From Chloroflexota bacterium (GTDB lineage Bacteria > Chloroflexota > Dehalococcoidia > UBA2979): 5,384 nucleotides of DNA. Made by a program: the position numbers and the translations under genes. The DNA is taken from positions 1-5,384 of the forward strand of contig VYDC01000276.1 in assembly GCA_009843585.1 (NCBI GenBank), given 5' to 3'. Numbering within the stretch: the first letter of the stretch is position 1; the number at the start of each line of letters is the position of its first letter. The notes below the pieces were generated by a model. That model made no database searches. It saw only the letters and a program-made list of their open reading frames with translations, and was not told the DNA's origin. Of the stretch, positions 1-5,384 are shown piece by piece.

Positions 1-1786
<1,786 letters not shown>

Positions 1787-1792
1787 GGGCCT

Positions 1793-1798
1793 ATCGTA
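1793..1798 (-). promoter_or_regulatory. Candidate -10 box for leaderless lepA transcription
   Basis: On the minus strand TACGAT is followed by six bases (AGGCCC) and then the GTG start of lepA. It matches TATAAT at four of six positions, including the important TA and final T. This places the expected transcription start at or next to the first base of the start codon, the arrangement of leaderless mRNAs, which are common in Actinobacteria. A TGGACA lies upstream but 22 bp away, too far for a standard -35. Function is inferred. Confidence 0.45.
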
Positions 1799-1833
1799 AC
1801 CGGCGGCCGCGCTCTGGGATTGTCCAGGACGCG

Positions 1834-1860
1834 GCGAGGGGGCCCCTGAGGCCCCCTCGC
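1834..1860 (-). terminator. GC-rich hairpin terminator after the ABC ATPase pair
   Basis: Two perfectly complementary 10-base arms (GCGAGGGGGC and its complement) enclose a 7-base loop, and one further C-G pair can close the loop to five bases. It begins 34 nt after the TGA of the second ATPase gene and ends 47 nt before lepA. There is no T-run after the stem on the minus strand, so it is not a classical E. coli-type terminator. U-less hairpins of this kind are frequently proposed as terminators in high-GC Gram-positive bacteria. Confidence 0.65.
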
Positions 1861-1894
1861 TCCATCGTCCGGTCCGCGGCCGAGCCGCTCGGGC

Positions 1895-2920
1895 TCAGAC
1901 CCGGTGGCACGCCACCCAGTGCTCGGTCGACACCTCGCGCCACTCCGGGATCTGCTCGTAGCAGACGTCGATCGCTATGGGGCAGCGCGTGTTGAAGACG
2001 CAGCCCGGAGGCGGCCGCAGCGGCGAGGGCACGTCGCCGGTGAGGATGATGCGCTCCCGGGCGCGCTCGACGACCGGGTCGGTGATCGGCACCGCCGACA
2101 TCAGCGCCTTGGTGTAGGGGTGCAGCGGGTTCTGGTAGAGCTCGTTGGAGCCGGCGAGCTCCATCATCTTGCCCAGGTACATGACCGCGACGCGGTCGGA
2201 GATGTGCCGCACCACGGCCAGGTCGTGCGCGATGAAGAGGTAGGTGAGGTTGAACTCCTCCTGCAGGTCCTCGAGCAGGTTGATGACCTGCGCCTGGATC
2301 GAGACGTCGAGCGCGGAAACCGGCTCGTCGCAGACGATGAAGTCGGGCTCCACCGCGAGCGCGCGCGCGATGCCGATGCGCTGGCGCTGCCCGCCGGAGA
2401 ACTCGTGCGGGAAGCGGCGCGCGAAGTACGGGTTGAGGCCCACGGCGTTGAGCAGGTACGCGACGCGGTCGCGCCGCTCGCGCCCCTTGTAGAGGCCGTG
2501 GATCTGCATCGGCTCCGAGACGATGTCCCGGACGCTCATGCGCGGGTTGAGCGAGGAGTACGGGTCCTGGAAGACCATCTGCATGCGCCGGCGGAAGCGC
2601 CGCAGCACCGAGCCCTTCAGCTCGGTGAGCTCGGTGCCGTCGAGCTTCACCGACCCGGCGGTCGGCCGCACGAGCTGGAGGATGCCGCGCCCGGTCGTGG
2701 ACTTGCCGCACCCGGACTCGCCCACGAGGCCGAGCGTCTCGCCGCGCTTCACGTAGAAGTCGATGCCGTCGACGGCGCGGATGTCGGCGACCTTGCGCTG
2801 GAAGAGGCCCGCGGTGACCGGGAAGTAGACCTGCAGCCCGTTGACCTCGAGCAGGCGGTCGTCGCTCCCGGCGCCGTTGGAGCGCCCGGCGACGGCGGCC
2901 TCTGTGTTCTCGCTGGTCAT
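1895..2920 (-). CDS. Peptide/nickel-type ABC transporter ATPase, OppF/DppF-like
   Basis: This is a cytoplasmic ATPase subunit that would power a peptide-class importer (Opp/Dpp/Nik family) together with the preceding ATPase and two permeases. Seen in the 341-residue product: Walker A GESGCGKST (67-75), Q-loop FQDPYSSLNP (Q118), signature FSGGQRQR (174-181), Walker B FIVCDEP (194-200; E199 is the catalytic glutamate), D-loop SALD (202-205) and H-loop H232. The OppF type is indicated by LFQRK before RAVDGID, SSLNPRMSV, and the C-terminal HPYTKALMSAVP and PPPGCVFNTRC. Four cysteines (307, 313, 320, 338) form a C-terminal cluster. All catalytic residues are present. ATG at 2920 is preferred over GTG at 2926: AGGGGG lies 5 nt before the ATG, while the GTG would sit inside that ribosome binding site. 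The gene begins 9 nt after the stop of the upstream ATPase gene, so the two are almost certainly co-translated. No permease or binding-protein gene is in the window, so the substrate (oligopeptide, dipeptide, nickel or other) is unknown. Confidence 0.93.
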   Translation of the reverse strand: MTSENTEAAVAGRSNGAGSDDRLLEVNGLQVYFPVTAGLFQRKVADIRAVDGIDFYVKRGETLGLVGESGCGKSTTGRGILQLVRPTAGSVKLDGTELTELKGSVLRRFRRRMQMVFQDPYSSLNPRMSVRDIVSEPMQIHGLYKGRERRDRVAYLLNAVGLNPYFARRFPHEFSGGQRQRIGIARALAVEPDFIVCDEPVSALDVSIQAQVINLLEDLQEEFNLTYLFIAHDLAVVRHISDRVAVMYLGKMMELAGSNELYQNPLHPYTKALMSAVPITDPVVERARERIILTGDVPSPLRPPPGCVFNTRCPIAIDVCYEQIPEWREVSTEHWVACHRV

Positions 2921-2925
2921 CGCCA

Positions 2926-2932
2926 CCCCCTA
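2926..2932 (-). promoter_or_regulatory. Ribosome binding site of the second ATPase, overlapping the upstream stop codon
   Basis: The minus strand reads TAGGGGG, five bases, then ATG. The TAG stop of the upstream ATPase gene supplies the first three bases of this motif, so a ribosome terminating there sits directly on the next Shine-Dalgarno. This favours translational coupling and decides for the ATG at 2920 as the start. Confidence 0.7.
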
Positions 2933-3967
2933 GGCCGTCGCGACCACGCGGGCGGCCTCGGCCGCGGCCGCGCTGAGGTCGCGGGTCTTCTCGTCGGTCC
3001 GCGGATCGCGCCAGCAGGCGGCGAAGTGACCGGGGTCCTTCTCCTCGAGCGGCGGCGCCTCCTCATCGCACTTGTCGATGTACCAGTCGCAGCGCGGCGC
3101 GAAGGGGCACCCGGGTATGGGCGCGATGAGCAGCGGAGGCTGCCCCTCCAGCGTGGCGAGCCGCTCGTGCTCGATCTCGTCGAGGCGCGGCACCGAGCGC
3201 AGCAGGCCCACCGTGTAGGGGTGCCGGGGATCGCGGAAGATGTCGGTCACCGTGCCGGTCTCGATGATCTTGCCGGCGTACATCACGTTGACGTTGTCGA
3301 CGTAGCGGGCGACGACGCCGAGGTTGTGCGTGATCAGCACCACGGCCGTCCCGAGCTCTCGCGCCAGCCGCGAGATGATGTCGAGGATCTGCGCCTGGAT
3401 CGTCACGTCGAGCGCCGTCGTCGGCTCGTCGGCGAGCAGGAGCTTCGGGTTGCAGGCGAGCGCCATGGCGATCATGGCGCGCTGGCGCATCCCGCCGGAG
3501 AACTGGTGCGGGTAGTCGTCGATCCGCCGGGCGGCCTCGGGGATCCCGACCATCTCCAGCAGCTCGATCGCGCGGGCCCGCGACTCCGCCTCCTCCAGCC
3601 CCATGTGCAGCCGGATCACCTCGACGATCTGGTTGCCGATGGTGAGCACCGGGTTGAGCGAGGTCATCGGCTCCTGGAAGACCATCGCGATGCGGTTGCC
3701 GCGGATGTGGCGCATCTCGGCGTTGGAGACCTTGAGCAGGTCCCGCCCCTCGAAGAGGATCTCGCCGTCGACGATGCGCCCCGGCGGGTTGGGGATCAGG
3801 CGCAGGATGGAGAGCGCGGTCACGGACTTGCCGCACCCCGACTCGCCCACCAGCCCGAGCGTCTCGCCCTCGTCCAGGTCCCAGGTCACGCCGTCGATAG
3901 CGCGGACGGTCCCGTCCTCCGTGAAGAAGTAGGTGCGCAGGTCCTTGATCTCGAGCAGCTTGGCCAT
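2930..3967 (-). CDS. Peptide/nickel-type ABC transporter ATPase, OppD/DppD-like
   Basis: This is the partner ATPase of the following OppF-like gene; in this family the two form a heterodimer below two membrane permeases. Seen in the 345-residue product: Walker A GESGCGKSV (41-49), Q-loop MVFQEPMTSLNP (Q98), signature FSGGMRQR (156-163), Walker B LLLADEP (176-182), D-loop ALDV (185-188) and H-loop ITHN (H214). The OppD type is indicated by the methionine in the signature, the TALDVTIQAQ stretch, and the family C-terminal extension RHPYTVGLLRSVP followed by IPGCPFAPRC. Cysteines 287, 293, 300 and 318 have exactly the same spacing as those of the partner. The start at 3967 is chosen because MAKLLEIKDLRTYFF is the usual N-terminus and GGAGG lies 7 nt upstream. 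The open frame continues to 4060, but that part is antisense-like sequence from tRNA-Leu and is not coding. The C-terminal tail after residue 325 is alanine-rich and unremarkable. The gene lies 51 nt after tRNA-Leu with no terminator between. Confidence 0.93.
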   Translation of the reverse strand: MAKLLEIKDLRTYFFTEDGTVRAIDGVTWDLDEGETLGLVGESGCGKSVTALSILRLIPNPPGRIVDGEILFEGRDLLKVSNAEMRHIRGNRIAMVFQEPMTSLNPVLTIGNQIVEVIRLHMGLEEAESRARAIELLEMVGIPEAARRIDDYPHQFSGGMRQRAMIAMALACNPKLLLADEPTTALDVTIQAQILDIISRLARELGTAVVLITHNLGVVARYVDNVNVMYAGKIIETGTVTDIFRDPRHPYTVGLLRSVPRLDEIEHERLATLEGQPPLLIAPIPGCPFAPRCDWYIDKCDEEAPPLEEKDPGHFAACWRDPRTDEKTRDLSAAAAEAARVVATA

Positions 3968-3974
3968 CAGTCCC

Positions 3975-3979
3975 CCTCC
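3975..3979 (-). promoter_or_regulatory. Ribosome binding site of the first ATPase gene
   Basis: GGAGG followed by GGGACTG and ATG gives a 7-nt spacing, close to ideal. It fixes the start at 3967 rather than at the upstream in-frame start at 4060, which lies within tRNA-Leu. A 10-bp palindrome (CGGGCGCCCG, 3979-3988) partly overlaps it and could affect access to the site, which is speculative. Confidence 0.75.
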
Positions 3980-4018
3980 GGGCGCCCGCTCATGCTCCGC
4001 CCCGCGAAACCTGCGAGG

Positions 4019-4103
4019 TGGTGGGGAAGAGGAGATTCGAACTCCCACGCCTCGCGGCACATGATCCTAAATCATGCTCGTCTACCGGTTCCGACACTTC
4101 CCC
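4019..4103 (-). tRNA. tRNA-Leu, anticodon TAG
   Basis: This is a class II tRNA. The acceptor arms GGGGAAG and CTTCCCC pair fully, with discriminator A and an encoded CCA (4021-4019). The anticodon stem CATGA/TCATG closes the loop TTTAGGA, giving anticodon TAG, which reads CUA and, by wobble, other CUN leucine codons. A long variable arm (GCC, GCGA, GGC) is typical of leucine tRNAs. The T-arm is GGGAG, TTCGAAT, CTCCT with one G-U pair. It lies 43 nt after tRNA-Lys on the same strand, very probably in one transcript, and 51 nt before the ABC ATPase gene. Confidence 0.97.
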
Positions 4104-4146
4104 TCGTCGCCACGCTCGCCCGATGCGGGGCTGCGGCCCGTGCATC

Positions 4147-4221
4147 TGGTGAGCCCCCGGGGACTCGAACCCCGAACCGGCTGATTAAGAGTCAGCTGCT
4201 CTGCCATTGAGCTAGAGGCCC
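4147..4221 (-). tRNA. tRNA-Lys, anticodon CTT
   Basis: The acceptor arms GGGCCTC and GGGGCTC pair with two G-U wobbles, with discriminator A and an encoded CCA (4149-4147). The D-arm is GCTC/GAGC with a short 7-base loop. The anticodon arm GCTGA, CTCTTAA, TCAGC gives anticodon CTT (lysine, AAG codons, the preferred lysine codon in a GC-rich genome). The T-arm is CGGGG, TTCGAGT, CCCCG. The body is 72 nt without CCA. It is the first gene after the strong promoter at 4348-4319 and precedes tRNA-Leu. Confidence 0.97.
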
Positions 4222-4318
4222 GCACCGACTCTAACCCGCCGCGCGGCGCGGCGCCACGGCCCGCAGGCCGAGGCCCGTGCCGACGCGACGACTGCTCCCC
4301 CGGCCGCTCGGCGGCGGG
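4222..4318 (-). other. Structured leader between the tRNA promoter and tRNA-Lys
   Basis: This holds about 90 nt of probable precursor 5' leader with no coding signal. Two inverted repeats are visible. At 4255-4279, arms of eight bases (CACGGGCC against GGGCCGTG, one G-G mismatch) enclose a 9-base loop. At 4237-4248 there is a perfect 12-bp palindrome, CGCCGCGCGGCG. These could guide processing by RNase P and other nucleases, or could simply reflect the very high GC content. Confidence 0.4.
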
Positions 4319-4348
4319 ACCGTATCAGGGGGATTCGCGGGGTGTCAA
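4319..4348 (-). promoter_or_regulatory. Strong housekeeping-sigma promoter for the tRNA-Lys/tRNA-Leu unit
   Basis: On the minus strand a perfect TTGACA -35 box (4348-4343) is followed after 18 bp by the -10 box TACGGT (4324-4319). The -10 is preceded by TGA, giving the extended TGnTACGGT form. Transcription would start near 4312, about 90 nt before the mature tRNA-Lys. It is the best promoter match in the window, and strong promoters are expected for tRNA genes. With no terminator between tRNA-Leu and the ATPase genes, it may also feed them. Confidence 0.75.
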
Positions 4349-4375
4349 CGATTCGCCGGGTCGCCGTCGCCTCCC

Positions 4376-4391
4376 CCGGACGGCCGTCCGG
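4376..4391 (-). terminator. 16-bp perfect palindrome after the GPP34 gene, possible terminator
   Basis: CCGGACGGCCGTCCGG is perfectly self-complementary. As RNA it would fold into a 6-bp stem with a GGCC loop, and two more C-G pairs are possible beyond one mismatch. It lies 64 nt after the GPP34 stop and 27 nt upstream of the -35 box of the tRNA promoter. No T-run follows. It could end GPP34 transcription or be a protein-binding site upstream of the promoter; the sequence does not decide. Confidence 0.4.
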
Positions 4392-4455
4392 AGGCGCCCT
4401 CCCGCGCCGCCGCGGGGACGCCGCGTCGCGGGGATCGAGTGCGCGCCGCGGCCCG

Positions 4456-5109
4456 CTAGTACAGGTGCGGCTGGACGTAGGAGGCGATGGAGAGCTCGAG
4501 ATCGACGATGACCTGCGACATCGCCTGGCTGATGAGGTCGAGCTTCCGCACCTGCTCGATGCGCGCGGAGGCGCTCTGGACCTCCTGGCGGGAGAGCAGC
4601 CGGTCGAAGATCCCGCAGGCGTGGGCCAGCGAGATGATCACGACGTCCCGCGGATCCGGGATCACGTCGCTGAAGAGCACCTCCATGATGCGCAGCTTGA
4701 CCTCGCGCTCGGCCTCGCCCTCGATGACCGGGTAGCGCCGCGAGCGGAAGACCCAGAGGAAGCGCTCGTCGCGCCGCTCGAGGATCCCGCGCTCCACGAG
4801 GCGGGCGAGCACCTGCTCGCGGATCTCTTCGGAGCGGTTCGCCGTGCGCTGCACCCAGTAGCGGGCGTCGCCGCCCTCGTCTGAGGCGATCTCGGCCAGG
4901 GTGGGGTCGAGCAGGTCGTCCCCGAGCGGCGTCGCGTCGAGGACGACGAGCCGGTCCAAATCGGTGTCGATGCGGTTCTCGAGCGCGAGCTCCATCAGCA
5001 CGCCGCCGGCGAGCGCGTAGTCGAGCGATGCCCGCGGGACCCGCGCGAACGTCCCGTCCTCGTCGTCGAGCAGCAGCAGGATGATCTCCTCGGCGAATCT
5101 GAGTTTGAT
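4456..5109 (-). CDS. GPP34-family protein (GOLPH3/Vps74-like), probable ATC start
   Basis: The bacterial members of the GPP34 family have no settled function. The eukaryotic ones bind PtdIns4P on Golgi membranes and retain glycosyltransferases. Recognised by following GOLPH3 order: LRFAEEIILLLLDDEDG (3-19), the ALAGGVLMELALENRI helix (32-47), TPLGDDLLD (60-68), LVERGIL (104-110), the beta-hairpin FLWVFRSRRYPV (117-128), EREVKLRIMEVLF (134-146), and a late LAHACGIFDRLL (161-172). At 217 residues it equals one complete domain. From remembered GOLPH3 residues, the PtdIns4P-binding Trp and first Arg fall on P25 and A34 here, so that site is not kept. The product is soluble, with no signal peptide or membrane segment. 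In this frame there is no ATG, GTG or TTG between 4986 and the GTG at 5370. The family start coincides with ATC (5109-5107), preceded by AAGGGAG at 6 nt. CTG at 5139 (with GGAGAGAG upstream) or GTG at 5370 are alternatives. The family call is firm; the start is not. Confidence 0.85.
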   Translation of the reverse strand: MKLRFAEEIILLLLDDEDGTFARVPRASLDYALAGGVLMELALENRIDTDLDRLVVLDATPLGDDLLDPTLAEIASDEGGDARYWVQRTANRSEEIREQVLARLVERGILERRDERFLWVFRSRRYPVIEGEAEREVKLRIMEVLFSDVIPDPRDVVIISLAHACGIFDRLLSRQEVQSASARIEQVRKLDLISQAMSQVIVDLELSIASYVQPHLY

Positions 5110-5115
5110 CGTCCT

Positions 5116-5122
5116 CTCCCTT
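5116..5122 (-). promoter_or_regulatory. Shine-Dalgarno-like AAGGGAG before the GPP34 domain
   Basis: The minus strand reads AAGGGAG, then AGGACG, then ATCAAACTC. A purine-rich motif at 6 nt from ATC is what would be expected if that ATC (or the ACG before it) is the real start, as the family alignment suggests. It is the main argument against the long extension to 5370. Confidence 0.5.
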
Positions 5123-5175
5123 CGACCCGGCGACGGCAGCGCGCTCTCTCCGGTGGTGGCCCTGATGTGGCGGCA

Positions 5176-5187
5176 GGCAGTACTGCC
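5176..5187. repeat. Perfect 12-bp palindrome GGCAGTACTGCC, candidate operator
   Basis: GGCAGTACTGCC is perfectly self-complementary and includes an AT-containing centre (AGTACT) in an otherwise GC-dominated region. It lies 66 nt upstream of the probable GPP34 start and about 75 nt downstream of the promoter candidate. This is a plausible place for a dimeric repressor site or a short RNA hairpin. No regulator gene is nearby, so the role is speculative. Confidence 0.35.
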
Positions 5188-5267
5188 CTCGACCCGTTGT
5201 TTGCGCCGTCGGCGCGCTCCCCGTCGCGGGACCAGAGGCCCGCGGCCCAGGTCCCCGTGGGGCGTCG

Positions 5268-5297
5268 AGTCTACGACGGGGATGGACGCCGTGCCAC
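5268..5297 (-). promoter_or_regulatory. Weak promoter candidate for the GPP34 gene
   Basis: On the minus strand GTGGCA (four of six matches to TTGACA, 5297-5292) is followed after 18 bp by TAGACT (TANNNT type, 5273-5268). The spacing equals that of the tRNA promoter. Transcription would begin near 5261, giving an untranslated leader of about 150 nt before the ATC. If real, it excludes the GTG at 5370. The match is modest and could be chance. Confidence 0.3.
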
Positions 5298-5384
5298 GGA
5301 GCGGGCCTCCCGCACCGCTCGGGGCCGCAGCGACGTTCCCTGCCCCCGTCCCGCACTCGGGCGGGCGCACTCGCGGTGCGCGCC

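Larger units (their letters stand above)
5110..5384 (-). other. Region upstream of the GPP34 gene, probably untranslated
   Basis: The GPP34 frame stays open to the window edge, with a GTG at 5370, but the extra 87 residues are low-complexity (rich in G, P, R and A) and resemble no domain. The codons nearest the gene lose the GC-rich third position of the other genes (for example AAA CAA, AGT ACT, GGT CGA). I read it as promoter and 5' untranslated sequence. A divergent plus-strand gene is not visible. Confidence 0.5.

Noticed and set aside
3968..4060. N-terminal extension of the first ATPase up to 4060
   Set aside because: The extra 31 codons lie mostly within tRNA-Leu and lack a ribosome binding site. 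The ATG at 3967 has GGAGG at good spacing and matches the family N-terminus.
1904..4210. A 768-codon open frame on the plus strand
   Set aside because: It runs antisense to both ATPase genes and both tRNAs. Its composition (rich in R, A, D, H, V, L) is the typical mirror of GC-rich codons, and the minus-strand frames carry complete ABC motifs.
4019..4221. tRNA genes as an integration site for a mobile element
   Set aside because: No integrase, no direct repeat of a tRNA 3' end and no foreign-looking sequence is present. The flanking genes have the same composition as the rest.
4325..5356. A 343-codon minus-strand open frame overlapping the GPP34 gene
   Set aside because: It is an out-of-frame shadow, extremely rich in R, A, G and P. 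It would also read through the 16-bp palindrome and into the tRNA promoter.
5110..5370. GTG at 5370 as start of the GPP34 gene
   Set aside because: It adds 87 residues of low-complexity sequence with relaxed third-position GC and overlaps a promoter candidate. It is kept only as an alternative because it is the only canonical start in frame.

Overview
This 5,384-base window comes from a very GC-rich bacterial chromosome. Every gene I can support lies on the minus strand, so the map reads from high to low coordinates. GC-saturated third codon positions, GTG starts, a probable leaderless gene (no ribosome binding site, with a TANNNT -10 box placed so that transcription starts at the start codon) and a hairpin terminator without a T-run all fit a high-GC actinobacterial-type genome. 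The phylum is an inference, and Chloroflexota or another high-GC lineage is not excluded. I see no insertion sequence, CRISPR array, phage gene or toxin-antitoxin pair.

Layout in the direction of transcription: (1) 5384-5110, an upstream region without convincing coding signal, holding a weak promoter candidate and a perfect 12-bp palindrome. (2) 5109-4456, a GPP34-family protein, the bacterial relative of the eukaryotic Golgi phosphoprotein GOLPH3/Vps74. Its reading frame has no ATG, GTG or TTG near the expected start. (3) 4455-4222, a gene-free spacer with a 16-bp palindrome, a strong promoter (TTGACA, 18 bp, TGnTACGGT) and a structured leader. (4) tRNA-Lys(CTT) and tRNA-Leu(TAG), both with the 3' CCA encoded. 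(5) 3967-1895, two peptide/nickel-type ABC transporter ATPases (OppD/DppD-like, then OppF/DppF-like), tightly coupled to each other and 51 nt behind tRNA-Leu with no terminator between. (6) A GC hairpin terminator at 1860-1834. (7) lepA (elongation factor 4), starting with GTG at 1786 and running off the left edge about ten residues short of its usual C-terminus.

How the parts relate: the strong promoter probably serves the two tRNAs. Because nothing visible stops transcription after tRNA-Leu, the ATPase pair may be transcribed by read-through. The pair lacks its permease and substrate-binding genes here, so its partners must lie elsewhere and the substrate cannot be told. lepA appears to be separately transcribed.

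Most of the window is conserved housekeeping content, and I do not see a clearly new multi-gene system. The points most worth checking are the GPP34 gene with a probable non-canonical ATC start, the tRNA/ABC-ATPase arrangement, the identical four-cysteine motif in both ATPases, and the probable leaderless lepA.
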